NCBI RefSeq assembly: GCF_936943645.1
Contig: NZ_CAKZJO010000056.1
Span: 1 to 64,000, forward strand
Length of the DNA: 64,000 nucleotides
Reading direction: 5' to 3'
Origin: an uncultured Bradyrhizobium sp.
Lineage (GTDB): Bacteria; Pseudomonadota; Alphaproteobacteria; Rhizobiales; Xanthobacteraceae
Shown here: piece after piece, positions 50,076-59,345 of the stretch
Layout of the letters: each line of letters starts with the position of its first letter
Numbering within the stretch: position 1 is the first letter of the stretch
Translations under genes and position numbers: made by a program
Notes under the pieces: model-generated
Told to the model about the DNA's origin: nothing
Seen by the model: the letters and a program-made list of their open reading frames with translations, nothing else
The model's database searches: none

Positions 50076-50151
50076 AGCCGAAGCCGGCAGAACCAATACG
50101 AGCGGAACGCGAGCGCGCTCCGGGAGCGAAAATACCAAGAGGCGATACCAG

Positions 50152-50538
50152 ATGGCGCAATCCTTCGACTATGACTCTGCCACGCGAGCTGCCGCCGACG
50201 AGGGGCATGGCGACACGACCCCGCTGGAGCGGCTCGCGGAAATCGCCGCGCGCACGGCGGAAGAGAGCGGCAAGTTCGCCAACGTCGATGCGATCCTGCG
50301 CATTCCCGTCACCATGCAGGTGGTGCTGGGATCGGCGACCATCCCGGTCGCCAACCTCATGAAGCTCGGTCGCGGCGCCGTGGTTCCGCTCGACCACCGG
50401 GTCGGCGAGCCCGTCGACGTCGTCGTCAACGGCCGCATCGTCGCGCGCGGCGAGGTGGTCGTCGTCGAAGAGGACAATTCCCGCTTCGGCGTCTCGCTCA
50501 CGGAGATTGTCGGACCGCTGGGGCAGGGCGATAGCTGA
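50152..50538 (+). CDS. fliN: flagellar motor switch protein FliN
   Basis: FliN is the lower ring protein of the switch complex. The 128-residue product has an acidic N-terminal leader and one SpoA domain: ILRIPVTMQVVLGSATIPVA, NLMKLGRGAVVPLDHRVGEP and VDVVVNGRIVARGEVVVVEE, ending NSRFGVSLTEIV. The ribosome-binding site is AGAGGCG. It lies two bases before fliG. Confidence 0.95.
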   Translation: MAQSFDYDSATRAAADEGHGDTTPLERLAEIAARTAEESGKFANVDAILRIPVTMQVVLGSATIPVANLMKLGRGAVVPLDHRVGEPVDVVVNGRIVARGEVVVVEEDNSRFGVSLTEIVGPLGQGDS

Positions 50539-50540
50539 CC

Positions 50541-51581
50541 ATGGCTGCACAGGTCGGCATCGCTCCCGTCAAGCAGCGAGGCGTTGCCACGCTGGGCGGA
50601 ACGGAAAAGGTCGCCGCGCTCCTGCTGGCCATGGGCCGGCAGGCGGCCGCGAGCGTGCTCTCGCAGTTCGAGCCGCAGGAAATCCGCGTCGTCACCAAGG
50701 CTGCGGCGGAGCTGCGGCCGATCACGGCGCAGGAGCTAGAGGGAATCGTCGAGGAATTCGCCCAGCAGTTCTCGATGGGCGCCAACATTCTCGGCACCAT
50801 CGGCGGCCTGGAGGCCGTGCTCGGCGACGTGCTTCCGGCCGACCAGGTCTCGGCGATCATGACCGACCTGCTCGGCAATTCCAGCCGGTCGGTGTGGGAT
50901 CGCGTCTCGTCGGTGTCGGAAAACTCGCTGGCGACCTACCTCTCCAAGGAGCATCCGCAGACCGCGGCGCTGATCCTGTCCAAGGTCAAGCCGTCCTGTG
51001 CCGCCAAGGTGATGAGCCAGTTGCCCTCGAGCCTGCGCAACGAATTGATGCGGCGCGTGCTCAGCCTCAAGCCGATCGTCGACGACGCGATGAAGGTGCT
51101 CGAGAAGACGCTGCACGAGGACCTGACGCTCAATTTCGCCCGCAATCTCGGCGCCGACACCTACGCCCGTGTCGCCGACATCATCAACAAGATGGAGCGT
51201 GGCCATATCGAGGACATGCTCAAGAGCCTGTCGGAGAAGCGGCCGAAGTCGGCCGAAGTATTGAAGGAGCTGCTGTTCACCTTCGACGACGTGACCAATT
51301 TGACGCCGAAGGCGCGCACCATGATCTTCGACCAGGTGCCGACCGATCGCATCGTCATCGCACTGAAGGGCACCGACAAGCACTTCCGGGAGCTGATCCT
51401 GTCCTCGGTCGCATCGCGCGTCCGCCGCGTCGTCGAGCACGAGCTCGCCATCGGCGAGCCCTCGAACCAGCGCGACGTGCTGGAGGCCCGGCGCGTGATC
51501 ACCGATCTCGCGCTCGACCTCGCGGAGAAGGGTGAAATCGAGCTCAACCCCGAGCAGGAGGATGAGCTGGTCTTCCGCTGA
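50541..51581 (+). CDS. fliG: flagellar motor switch protein FliG
   Basis: FliG is the torque-generating ring protein that touches MotA. The 346-residue product has an N-terminal domain (EKVAALLLAMGRQAAASVLS), the middle EHPQTAALILSKVKPSCAAK block and the C-terminal torque helix region FDDVTNLTPKARTMIFDQVP, RIVIALKGTDKHFRELILSS. The length is typical. It sits 13 bases before flhB. Confidence 0.96.
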   Translation: MAAQVGIAPVKQRGVATLGGTEKVAALLLAMGRQAAASVLSQFEPQEIRVVTKAAAELRPITAQELEGIVEEFAQQFSMGANILGTIGGLEAVLGDVLPADQVSAIMTDLLGNSSRSVWDRVSSVSENSLATYLSKEHPQTAALILSKVKPSCAAKVMSQLPSSLRNELMRRVLSLKPIVDDAMKVLEKTLHEDLTLNFARNLGADTYARVADIINKMERGHIEDMLKSLSEKRPKSAEVLKELLFTFDDVTNLTPKARTMIFDQVPTDRIVIALKGTDKHFRELILSSVASRVRRVVEHELAIGEPSNQRDVLEARRVITDLALDLAEKGEIELNPEQEDELVFR

Positions 51582-51594
51582 CCGCTGAACGTGC

Positions 51595-52680
51595 ATGGCA
51601 GAATCATCCGATCAGGAGAGCAAAACAGAAGAGCCGACCGAGAAGAAAGTCCGTGATGCGCTCGAACAGGGCAAAATCCCGGTCTCTCGGGAGGCTTCCA
51701 TGTTCGCCTCGATGGCCGCGCTGCTGGTCATCATGGCGTTCCTGATCGGTCAGGGCGTGCAGCAATTGACGCCGACCTTGACGAGCCTGCTCGACGATCC
51801 GGAAGGCTTCCCGCTCTCCACCGGCGCGGACGCGCAGAACCTGCTCACCGTGGTCGGCCTGCAGGCACTGCGTTTCCTGGTGCCGCTGGTCGTCATCCTC
51901 ATGGTTTTCGGACTCGCCTCCTCACTGCTGCAAAACGCGCCGCGCTTCGTGCTGGAGCGCATCAAGCCGGAATTGTCGCGGATCTCTCCGATCGGCGGCT
52001 GGAGCCGGCTGTTCGGAACGCGGGGCCTCGTCGAGTTCGCCAAGTCGCTGTTCAAGCTGGCTGCGGTGACCTCCGTGGTCGTCTTCGTGCTGCGCGCGTC
52101 GGAGGCGAAGGCATTCGAGGCGATGTACACCGATCCGGTCGCGCTGCCGGAGATGATCCTCAACATCGCGATGCGGATCGTCTCGGCGATCTGTATCGCC
52201 ACCATCGTGCTGGTCGCGATCGATCTCGCCTGGGCGCGCTTCCACTGGCGGCGCGAGCTGCGCATGACCAAGCAGGAAATCAAAGACGAGCACAAGCAGG
52301 CCGAGGGCGACCCGCTGGTCAAGGCGCGCCTGCGCTCGCTGGCGCGCGACCGCTCGCGGCAACGCATGATCGCCTCCGCTGCGCGCGCGACGCTGGTGAT
52401 TGCGAACCCGACGCACTTCGCGATCGCGCTGCGCTACCAGCGCGAGGAGAACCCCGCGCCGCTCGTCGTGGCCAAGGGCATGGACGTGATCGCGCTGAAG
52501 ATCCGCGAGGTCGCCGAGCAGAACCGGATCCCCGTCATCGAGAACAAGGCGCTGGCGCGCGCACTCTACGAGGCGGTGCAGGTCGATCAGGTGATCCCGG
52601 CGGAATTCTTCCGCCCCGTCGCCGAGATCATCTACTTCCTGCAGTCGAAGCAGGCGCCGCGAACCGAGAAAGTTCAGTAG
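51595..52680 (+). CDS. flhB: flagellar export apparatus protein FlhB
   Basis: FlhB is the export-gate component that switches substrate specificity. The 361-residue product has four N-terminal helices after the polar start ESSDQESKTEEPTEKKVRDA. Its cytoplasmic domain carries the self-cleavage motif NPTH (from N271, VIANPTHFAIALRYQ). The linker MTKQEIKDEHKQAEGDPLVK is also characteristic. A gap of 84 bases to flgB may hold a further promoter. Confidence 0.96.
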   Translation: MAESSDQESKTEEPTEKKVRDALEQGKIPVSREASMFASMAALLVIMAFLIGQGVQQLTPTLTSLLDDPEGFPLSTGADAQNLLTVVGLQALRFLVPLVVILMVFGLASSLLQNAPRFVLERIKPELSRISPIGGWSRLFGTRGLVEFAKSLFKLAAVTSVVVFVLRASEAKAFEAMYTDPVALPEMILNIAMRIVSAICIATIVLVAIDLAWARFHWRRELRMTKQEIKDEHKQAEGDPLVKARLRSLARDRSRQRMIASAARATLVIANPTHFAIALRYQREENPAPLVVAKGMDVIALKIREVAEQNRIPVIENKALARALYEAVQVDQVIPAEFFRPVAEIIYFLQSKQAPRTEKVQ

Positions 52681-52764
52681 AATTCCGAGGACGGCGTCCG
52701 GCCCAACAGCTTGACGAAAGCTTAACGCCCTAGGCTTCCCCCAACGGACAATAACGGGGCTGTC

Positions 52765-53145
52765 GTGGGACCGCTTTATCTCTTCGAACTCGCATCGTCG
52801 CAGGCGCGCTACCTCGAGCTCCGCCAGTCGACCATCGCCACCAACGTCGCCAACGCCAACACGCCGGGCTTCAGGGCGCGCGACGTCGAGCCCTTCAACA
52901 AGATCCTCGACGGCATGCCGGTGAGGCTCGCCACGACGTCGCCGTCGCACATGCAGCTGTCTCCGGCCGAGACCGACACGCGCGCGACCGCGAAGAAGGA
53001 CAGCTGGGAAGTGGTTCACTCCGGCAACTCCGTCAGCCTTGAGCAGGAAATGATCAAGGGCAGCGACGTCAATCGCGATTATTCGATGAATTCGGCGATC
53101 GTGCGGTCGTTCCACCGCATGGTCCTGGCCGGCGCGAAAGCCTGA
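52765..53145 (+). CDS. flgB: flagellar basal-body rod protein FlgB
   Basis: FlgB is a proximal rod subunit. The 126-residue product contains the rod-protein motif LRQSTIATNVANANTPGFRA and the C-terminal NSVSLEQEMIKGSDVNRDYS. The start is a GTG. It precedes flgC by 11 bases, the usual flgB-flgC-fliE order. Confidence 0.95.
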   Translation: MGPLYLFELASSQARYLELRQSTIATNVANANTPGFRARDVEPFNKILDGMPVRLATTSPSHMQLSPAETDTRATAKKDSWEVVHSGNSVSLEQEMIKGSDVNRDYSMNSAIVRSFHRMVLAGAKA

Positions 53146-53156
53146 GGTGAATTGAC

Positions 53157-53573
53157 ATGCTGGACTCACTGAGCGCCTCTCTGACTGTTGCAAGCTCCGG
53201 GCTCGAAGCGCAGTCGACGCGCATGCGCATCGTCTCGGAGAACCTCGCGAACGCGACCTCGACCGGGCGCACCGCGGGCGCCGATCCCTATCAGCGCAAG
53301 ACGATCACCTTCGACGCCGCGATGGACCGTGCGTCGGGCTCGCAGCTTGCGAAGGTCAAGGAGATCGGCGTCGACACCACGCCGTACCGCGTCGAGTACG
53401 ATCCCGGGCATCCCGCCGCCGACAAGGCCGGCTACGTCAAGCTGCCGAACGTCAACATGATGATCGAGATGGCCGACATGCGGGAAGTCAACCGGTCCTA
53501 TGAGGCCAACCTCCAGGTCGTGAAACAGGTGAGGTCGATGCTCGGTATGACCATCGACCTGCTAAGGAGCTGA
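53157..53573 (+). CDS. flgC: flagellar basal-body rod protein FlgC
   Basis: This 138-residue rod subunit begins [20 protein letters not shown] and then [17 protein letters not shown], the typical N-terminal coil. It has [10 protein letters not shown] in the middle and [20 protein letters not shown] near the C-terminus. It lies two bases before fliE. Confidence 0.96.
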   Translation: MLDSLSASLTVASSGLEAQSTRMRIVSENLANATSTGRTAGADPYQRKTITFDAAMDRASGSQLAKVKEIGVDTTPYRVEYDPGHPAADKAGYVKLPNVNMMIEMADMREVNRSYEANLQVVKQVRSMLGMTIDLLRS

Positions 53574-53575
53574 CA

Positions 53576-53905
53576 ATGCTTGAGGCGATTTCATCCACGG
53601 CGATCTCCGCAGGGCAGGTCGCGACGCGCGCGACCGAGACGCAGGCCATCTCGCCCGCGGTGACAGCTCCGATCCAGGCCGGCGACGATGTCGGCTTCGA
53701 ATCGGTCATGAAGCAGGTGACGACCGACGCGATCGGAACGCTGAAGGCGGGCGAAGCGGCGTCGATCTCGGCGATGCAAGGCAAGGAATCGACCCGCAAG
53801 GTCGTGGAGGCGCTGATGTCGGCCGAGCAGGCCCTGCAGACGGCGGTCGCGGTCCGCGACAAGGTCGTGCAGGCCTATCAAGAAGTCGTCCGGATGTCGA
53901 TTTGA
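53576..53905 (+). CDS. fliE: flagellar hook-basal body complex protein FliE
   Basis: FliE joins the MS ring to the rod. The 109-residue product has the family pattern VGFESVMKQVTTDAIGTLKA, GEAASISAMQGKESTRKVVE and the ending VRDKVVQAYQEVVRMSI. It lies directly between flgC and flgG, as in other alphaproteobacterial clusters. Confidence 0.95.
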   Translation: MLEAISSTAISAGQVATRATETQAISPAVTAPIQAGDDVGFESVMKQVTTDAIGTLKAGEAASISAMQGKESTRKVVEALMSAEQALQTAVAVRDKVVQAYQEVVRMSI

Positions 53906-53923
53906 TCTGAAGGAGTGGGTTAA

Positions 53924-54712
53924 GTGAAATCGCTTGCCATTGCGGCCACGGGCATGAACGCCCAGCAGACCAACATCGAAGTGATCGCGAACAACATCGC
54001 GAACATCAACTCGACGTCGTACAAGCGTGCGCGCGCGGAGTTCACCGACCTGTTCTATCAGATGGACCGCATGCAGGGCGTCGCCAACGTCAACGGCTCC
54101 TCGCCTATACCGGAGGGCGCCAATCTCGGCCTCGGCGTCAAGTCGGCGGCGATCCGCAAGCTGCACATCCAGGGCGCGCTGACGCAGACCGGCAATCCCT
54201 ACGACATGGCGATCAACGGCCGCGGCTGGTTTCAGGTGCTCGGCCCCAACAACGAGGTGCAGTACACCCGTGCGGGCTCGTTCAACACCAATGCCAACGG
54301 CCAGCTCGTCACGATCGACGGCTACCTGCTGGACCCCGCGATCACGGTGCCGCAGGGAACGGTCGAGGTCACGGTCAACGCCACCGGCCAGGTGTTTGCC
54401 AAGCTCGACACGGAAGTGAACCCGCGGCAGATCGGCCAGCTCAACCTCGCCAATTTCGCCAACGAGGCGGGCCTGGAGCCGCTGGGCGGCAATCTCTACA
54501 AGGAGACCACGGCGTCGGGCACGCCGGTCGTCGGCCTGCCCGGCGATTCCGGCTACGGCAAGATCAACCAGAAATATCTCGAAGCCTCGAACGTCGATCC
54601 GGTCAAGGAAATCACCGAGTTGATCTCGGCGCAGCGCGCCTACGAAATGAATGCCAAGGTCATCCAGGCCTCGGATGAAATGGCCCAGACCGTCTCGAAG
54701 GGCTTGCGCTAG
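53924..54712 (+). CDS. flgG: flagellar distal rod protein FlgG
   Basis: FlgG forms the distal rod. The 262-residue product starts at GTG with [20 protein letters not shown] and then [19 protein letters not shown]. It ends with the matching segment [26 protein letters not shown] precedes the start at the right spacing. The length matches the family. Confidence 0.97.
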   Translation: MKSLAIAATGMNAQQTNIEVIANNIANINSTSYKRARAEFTDLFYQMDRMQGVANVNGSSPIPEGANLGLGVKSAAIRKLHIQGALTQTGNPYDMAINGRGWFQVLGPNNEVQYTRAGSFNTNANGQLVTIDGYLLDPAITVPQGTVEVTVNATGQVFAKLDTEVNPRQIGQLNLANFANEAGLEPLGGNLYKETTASGTPVVGLPGDSGYGKINQKYLEASNVDPVKEITELISAQRAYEMNAKVIQASDEMAQTVSKGLR

Positions 54713-54725
54713 TTCCGGTGTCTCG

Positions 54726-55202
54726 ATGTTGAACAGGGTGGGCTTGATCGTGCGCGGGTTGGCCGCCGTGCTGCTGATTCTGGCCTCGGTGCGCAGCGCC
54801 GTGGCCGAGGAGAAGCGGCTTCCGGTGCCGGCGGTTTCGATCCGCGCCGGCGAGCTGATCCGGGACGACATGATCACCGAGCGTGCCTTCGCCCCGAGCC
54901 TGCTCGGCGTTGCCATGTTCATCGAAGGTCGCCAGGTCCTGGTCGGCCGCATGGCGCGGCGCGCGCTGTTGCCGGGTCAGCCCATTCCCAGCAATGCGGT
55001 GGAGGATCCCTGGACCGTTGCCCGCGGCGCCATGGTCAAGGTCGTGGTGGAAGACAGCGGTCTGTCCATCGTCACCTACGGCGCGGCGATGCAGTCCGGC
55101 GCGGCCGGGGCGCTCATCCCGGTGCGCAATACCGACACCGGCGTGATCATCAGGGCCGTCGTCCAGCCGGACGGCACCGTCAAGGTCATGGACGGGTCAT
55201 GA
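54726..55202 (+). CDS. flgA: flagellar P-ring assembly chaperone FlgA
   Basis: FlgA helps P-ring formation in the periplasm. The 158-residue product has a signal peptide (LIVRGLAAVLLILASVRSAV, cleaved near AVAE) and an SAF-like domain (VSIRAGELIRDDMITERAFA, LLPGQPIPSNAVEDPWTV, GAMVKVVVEDSGLSIVTYG). ATG 54726 is the sensible start. It overlaps flgI by four bases. Confidence 0.92.
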   Translation: MLNRVGLIVRGLAAVLLILASVRSAVAEEKRLPVPAVSIRAGELIRDDMITERAFAPSLLGVAMFIEGRQVLVGRMARRALLPGQPIPSNAVEDPWTVARGAMVKVVVEDSGLSIVTYGAAMQSGAAGALIPVRNTDTGVIIRAVVQPDGTVKVMDGS

Positions 55203-56329
55203 CCAGGATCCTCCTTGCGCTCATCCTGCTGCTGTCGGCCGCCAGCGCCCACGCCGCCGTCCGCATCAAGGACATCGCGGACATCAAGGGCCTGCGCGAG
55301 AACCAGATCGTCGGCTACGGCCTCGTCATCGGCCTCAACGGCACCGGCGATACGCTTCGCAACGCTCCCTTCACGGAGCAGTCCCTGCAATCGATGCTCG
55401 AGAACATGGGCATCAATGTCAGGAACGAGACCACGAGCACAACCAATCCGCCGCGACCGACCACGCTGCGTACCCGCAACGTCGCGGCCGTGATGGTGAC
55501 CGCGGACCTGACGCCCTCGATCGGGCCCGGCGAGCGCATGGACGTCACCGTGTCCTCGCTTGGCGACGCAACTTCGCTGCTCGGCGGCACGCTGGTGATG
55601 ACCTCGCTGCGCGCGGCGGACGGCGCCGTCTATGCGGTGGCGCAGGGCGCGATCGTGGTCGCCGGTTACAGCGTCGGCGGCCAGGCGCAGAATGTCAGCC
55701 AGGGCACGCCGACGGCCGGGCGCATTCCGAACGGCGCGCTGGTCGAGCGCGAGGTGCATGGAAGTCTCCATGAGATGGAGTTCCTGGTGCTGCAGCTCAA
55801 GAATCCGGACTTCGTCACTGCAACGCGCATCCTCGACGCCATCAACCGCTTTGCCGGCGGACGTTACCGCGCGCAGATCGCTTTCGAGCGCGACTACCGC
55901 ACCATCGTGCTGTCGAAGCCGCGTCACATCGGCCCGGTGCGATTCCTCGCCGAGATCGGCGAGCTGACGGTCGAGCCGGACACGCCGGCACGGGTGGTGA
56001 TCAACGAACGCACCGGCACGGTGGTGATCGGGCGCGACGTGCGGATATCGACCGTTGCGGTCACGCACGGCAATCTGACGGTTCGTGTCACCGAGATGCC
56101 CGTGGTTTCGCAGCCGGCGCCGTTCTCGCGGGGACAGACGGTCGTCGTGCCCCAGACCGTGGTCGAGGCCAACGAGGCCGGATCGCAGGTGGCGATCCTC
56201 AGCGGGGTCGATCTGCAGCGGCTGGTGCGCGGGCTGAACCAGATCGGCCTCAAGCCGTCGGGCATCATCGCCATCCTCCAGGCGATCAAGACGGCTGGCG
56301 CGCTCCAGGCCGACGTCATCGTGCAATGA
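55199..56329 (+). CDS. flgI: flagellar P-ring protein FlgI
   Basis: FlgI builds the ring in the peptidoglycan layer. The 376-residue product has a signal peptide (MTRILLALILLLSAASAHA) and the family start VRIKDIADIKGLRENQIVGY, then GLVIGLNGTGDTLRNAPF. It ends with the LQRLVRGLNQIGLKPSGIIA and ILQAIKTAGALQADVIVQ segments. It is translationally coupled to flgA by an ATGA overlap. Confidence 0.97.
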   Translation: MTRILLALILLLSAASAHAAVRIKDIADIKGLRENQIVGYGLVIGLNGTGDTLRNAPFTEQSLQSMLENMGINVRNETTSTTNPPRPTTLRTRNVAAVMVTADLTPSIGPGERMDVTVSSLGDATSLLGGTLVMTSLRAADGAVYAVAQGAIVVAGYSVGGQAQNVSQGTPTAGRIPNGALVEREVHGSLHEMEFLVLQLKNPDFVTATRILDAINRFAGGRYRAQIAFERDYRTIVLSKPRHIGPVRFLAEIGELTVEPDTPARVVINERTGTVVIGRDVRISTVAVTHGNLTVRVTEMPVVSQPAPFSRGQTVVVPQTVVEANEAGSQVAILSGVDLQRLVRGLNQIGLKPSGIIAILQAIKTAGALQADVIVQ

Positions 56330-56360
56330 TGCACAAGCGTCGTGCAAGCTTGGTCGCTCA

Positions 56361-57152
56361 ATGCTCAGGTCTCGACCGAGAATCGCACGCGGCCCGATGC
56401 TGAAGCTGGATCACAAAGCCAAACTCCTCCTGCTGGTCGCGGCATCCCTGCTCGCGAGCACGTCGATCGTGCTCGCCCTGGACGAGGCCAAGCCGTCGAA
56501 GCCGCTCAATTTGCTCTCTTTCGCGCGCGCCCGCGCAGCCGGACCGCAGAAGCCGCAGCCGGCCCCGGCGGCGCCAAGCGGCAGCGCGTCGGTCCAGGCG
56601 ACCGCGTGGGCCGCCGAGGACTCCGGCCCGGCGGTCACTGGCGCGGTGCCTGCTTCCGAGACGCCAGCACCAGCACCTGTCCGTCCGGCCAAGCCCGGCA
56701 GCGTCACGGCGCCGTCGAAGCCGGCACCGCCGCAGGCGGCAGCGTCCACCGAAAACGAGGTCGCGCTGTTCTGCAGCAACGTCGCCGATCCCGCTGCCGA
56801 TGCGCGGCTGGCCTGGCAGCTCAAGGAGCTGCAAAAGGCCGAGAACCTGCTGCGCGAGCGGATCGCCGAGGTGGAAGCCAAGCGCGCCGAATACGAGCAG
56901 TGGATGGCGCTGCGCGACGACTTCCTGAAGAAGGCCGAAGCGAGCGTCGTCGAGATCTATTCGCGCATGAAGCCCGACGCTGCGGCGACCCAGATTGCCG
57001 GCATGGCGGACGAGACGGCCGCCGCCGTGCTCGCCAAGCTCAGCCCGAGGAGCTCGAGCGCGATCTTCAACGAGATGGATACGGCACGCGCGGCACACCT
57101 CGCCGATTTGCTCGGCGGGATGCGTCGCGTGGACGACGGAAAGACCAAATAG
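56361..57152 (+). CDS. motE: MotE-like flagellar protein
   Basis: This 263-residue protein has an N-terminal hydrophobic anchor or signal (KLLLLVAASLLASTSIVLAL) and a Pro/Ala-rich linker to about residue 130. A coiled coil follows (LKELQKAENLLRERIAEVEA), then an MgtE-N-like helical domain (DAAATQIAGMADETAAAVLA, KLSPRSSSAIFNEMD). Rhizobial MotE is a periplasmic chaperone of the motor protein MotC and sits between flgI and flgH, as here. ATG 56397 is an alternative start. The symbol is assigned by architecture and position. Confidence 0.78.
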   Translation: MLRSRPRIARGPMLKLDHKAKLLLLVAASLLASTSIVLALDEAKPSKPLNLLSFARARAAGPQKPQPAPAAPSGSASVQATAWAAEDSGPAVTGAVPASETPAPAPVRPAKPGSVTAPSKPAPPQAAASTENEVALFCSNVADPAADARLAWQLKELQKAENLLRERIAEVEAKRAEYEQWMALRDDFLKKAEASVVEIYSRMKPDAAATQIAGMADETAAAVLAKLSPRSSSAIFNEMDTARAAHLADLLGGMRRVDDGKTK

Positions 57153-57860
57153 ATGAAGAAGCCGATCCTCATCCTCCCGCTCGTCCTGACATCCGTGCTG
57201 CTGGCCGGATGCTTGCATGATCCGGCCGAGATCCTGACCGGCCCGCAAATGTCGCCGGTCGGCAGCGGCCTCCGGACCCAGGCCGAACCGATCCCGGTTA
57301 CGCCGCGCATGCGTACGCCCGTCAGCTATCGCTCGACCTGGGACGACGGCACCGATCTCTACCGCGATCCGCGCGCCCGGCGCACCGGCGACGTCGTGAC
57401 GGTGATCATCTCGATGCAGGACAAAGCCAAGCTCGACAACAAGACCGGCCGCTCGCGCGACTCGCAGGTCAAGTTCGGGCTCGACTGGCTGATGGACGTC
57501 GCCGGATGGCAGGACAAGGGCTCGACCAACGCCAATCTCAGCACCAACACCCAGATCAAGGGTAACGGCCAGATCGACCGCACCGAGGACATCAAGCTCT
57601 CGATCGCCGCTATCGTCACCGACGTGTTGCCGAACGGCAATATGATGATCAGCGGCTCGCAGGAATTTCGCGTCAACACGGAGATGCGCGTGCTCAACGT
57701 CGGCGGCATCGTGCGTCCACGCGATATCTCGCGCACCAACACGATCTCCTACGAGAAGATCGCAGAGGCGCGCGTGTCTTACGGCGGTCGCGGAAATCTG
57801 TCTGACGTGCAGCAGCCTGGATGGGGACATCGGATCTATGACGCCGTTGCACCATTCTGA
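57153..57860 (+). CDS. flgH: flagellar L-ring lipoprotein FlgH
   Basis: FlgH forms the outer-membrane ring. The 235-residue product has a lipobox LLAGC (Cys20) and family blocks ARRTGDVVTVIISMQDKAKL, ANLSTNTQIKGNGQIDRTED, LPNGNMMISGSQEFRVNTEM and VGGIVRPRDISRTNTISYEK. It begins right after the motE-like stop with no gap. Confidence 0.97.
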   Translation: MKKPILILPLVLTSVLLAGCLHDPAEILTGPQMSPVGSGLRTQAEPIPVTPRMRTPVSYRSTWDDGTDLYRDPRARRTGDVVTVIISMQDKAKLDNKTGRSRDSQVKFGLDWLMDVAGWQDKGSTNANLSTNTQIKGNGQIDRTEDIKLSIAAIVTDVLPNGNMMISGSQEFRVNTEMRVLNVGGIVRPRDISRTNTISYEKIAEARVSYGGRGNLSDVQQPGWGHRIYDAVAPF

Positions 57861-57899
57861 AGTTCGCGCCGGCCGGGCCGGGCGAGGGCAGGGGACGTC

Positions 57900-58343
57900 A
57901 TGCGCCTGATCGCCGCCATCGTGGTGCTGACCCTTGTCGCGATCGGTGCGGGCGCGCTGGCCGGCCTGCATCTGTTTGCGACCGCCGAGCGCGTTGCCGA
58001 CGCGAAGAAGAGCGCGACCCCGCCGCCGATCGCGTCGAGCTACGCCGGCAGCGCGCGCTTGCGGAAACTGTCTCCGATCGTGACCAATCTCGGCGCGCCC
58101 GCCAACAATTGGGCCCGCATCGAAGCCTCCATGGTGACCGAGAGCATGAACGACGAGGAGGCCGGCATCCTGGCCGCTCATATCAGCGAGGACATCGTCA
58201 CTTACCTGAGGTCGGCGTCAGTCGCGCAGTTCGAGGGATCGCGCGGGCTCCAGCATCTGCGCGACGACCTCACCGAGCGCGCCAATATCCGCTCGTCGGG
58301 CAAGATCCGTGAATTGATCATTGAGACCCTGGTGATCCAGTGA
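57900..58343 (+). CDS. fliL: flagellar basal body-associated protein FliL
   Basis: FliL is a single-span membrane protein that supports the stator. The 147-residue product has one N-terminal helix (LIAAIVVLTLVAIGAGALAG) and a periplasmic domain with LSPIVTNLGAPANNWARIEA and a C-terminal RANIRSSGKIRELIIETLVI. It overlaps fliP by four bases. Confidence 0.92.
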   Translation: MRLIAAIVVLTLVAIGAGALAGLHLFATAERVADAKKSATPPPIASSYAGSARLRKLSPIVTNLGAPANNWARIEASMVTESMNDEEAGILAAHISEDIVTYLRSASVAQFEGSRGLQHLRDDLTERANIRSSGKIRELIIETLVIQ

Positions 58344-59080
58344 GAGTGAGAGTCCTGCTGCTCGCGTTGGTCCTGGTGGTGCTGCCCGAAGTGGCGCTCG
58401 CCCAGATCCCGGATCTCAACTCGCTGCTGCCGCCCGGAAACGGTTCGACCAGCGGCCGCATCATCCAGCTGATGGCCCTGATCACGGTGCTGTCGGTGGC
58501 GCCGGGGCTGCTCATCATGGTGACGAGCTTCACGCGGTTTGCGGTGGCGCTGTCGTTCCTGCGCGCGGGGCTCGGCCTGCAGACCACACCGGCCAATCTG
58601 GTGCTGATCAGCCTGGCGCTGTTCATGACCTTCTACGTGATGGCGCCGACCTTTGATCGCGCCTGGGAGACCGGCGTTCAGCCGCTGATGAAGAACGAGA
58701 TCTCGGAAGAGCAGGCCTATCTGAAGATCACCGATCCGTTCCGCGAGTTCATGCTGGCCCATGTCCGCGACAAGGATCTGCAGACCTTCGAGTCGCTCGC
58801 CGCGGAGAGCTTCCGCAAGAAGTTCGACGACAAGCGCGTCGATCTGCGCGTCATCATCCCGGCCTTCATGATCTCCGAGCTGAGGCGCTCGTTCGAGATC
58901 GGATTCCTCATCATCCTGCCGTTCCTCGTCATCGACATGATCGTGGCAACGCTGACGATGTCGATGGGCATGATGATGATGCCGCCGACCATCCTCGCGC
59001 TGCCGTTCAAGATGCTGTTCTTCGTGCTGATCGACGGCTGGAATCTGCTCGCCTCGGGGCTGGTGCGCTCGTTCTCGTAA
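58340..59080 (+). CDS. fliP: flagellar export apparatus protein FliP
   Basis: FliP is a core membrane subunit of the export gate. The 246-residue product has a cleavable signal (VRVLLLALVLVVLPEVALAQ). The family blocks are MVTSFTRFAVALSFLRAGLG, LALFMTFYVMAPTFDRAWE, VIIPAFMISELRRSFEIGF and VATLTMSMGMMMMPPTILAL. It starts at a GTG that overlaps the fliL stop. fliQ and fliR are not in the window. Confidence 0.97.
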   Translation: MRVRVLLLALVLVVLPEVALAQIPDLNSLLPPGNGSTSGRIIQLMALITVLSVAPGLLIMVTSFTRFAVALSFLRAGLGLQTTPANLVLISLALFMTFYVMAPTFDRAWETGVQPLMKNEISEEQAYLKITDPFREFMLAHVRDKDLQTFESLAAESFRKKFDDKRVDLRVIIPAFMISELRRSFEIGFLIILPFLVIDMIVATLTMSMGMMMMPPTILALPFKMLFFVLIDGWNLLASGLVRSFS

Positions 59081-59107
59081 TGGGCGGGGGGTGCCTGGCA
59101 CCCCGTC

Positions 59108-59159
59108 ATGGTTAGCGAAAAGTACCGCGCTATGGTTAGCGGTGGGTAATATTAACCAT
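59108..59159 (+). promoter_or_regulatory. putative operator cluster upstream of the first flagellin
   Basis: ATGGTTAGCG occurs at 59108-59117 and again at 59132-59141, and the inverted form TTAACCAT at 59152-59159. The centres are about 24 and 21 bases apart, near two helical turns, as expected for a bound regulator. In lateral flagella a LafR-type response regulator is a candidate, which is inference. Confidence 0.45.
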
Positions 59160-59230
59160 CTGATATCGCTGAAGAATTCAAGCCGATCTTAATCCGGAAG
59201 CAAGATTCGGCGTGTTAGCAATGCGGCACG

Positions 59231-59345
59231 GCGGGTTGGACCCCACCCACAGCAGTCCAAAGGCATGATGCCGCCCCTCCGTACCGGTGCAAGTCCGGTA
59301 TGTCCCCTGATGAAAATGTAACGCGTACATAAAGGGACATTCGCA
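59231..59345 (+). ncRNA. structured 5' leader of flagellin lafA1 (flg-Rhizobiales-like)
   Basis: The leader has a stem TTGGA (59236-59240) with TCCAA (59256-59260), a GGCA-TGA-TGCC hairpin, a TACCGG-N7-CCGGTA hairpin and a stem ATGTCCC/GGGACAT whose right arm (59334-59340) includes the Shine-Dalgarno. It matches the leader of the second flagellin base for base in most of its core. I recall a Rhizobiales flagellin RNA motif (flg-Rhizobiales); identity with it is likely but unchecked. Confidence 0.75.

Noticed and set aside
52681..52764. Possible promoter between flhB and flgB (TTGACG with TTAACG nearby)
   Set aside because: The spacing of the candidate hexamers is wrong for a sigma70 promoter and no other class fits.
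56358..58181. 607-codon frame antisense to motE-flgH-fliL
   Set aside because: It runs across three sense genes with clear signatures; it is a compositional artefact.
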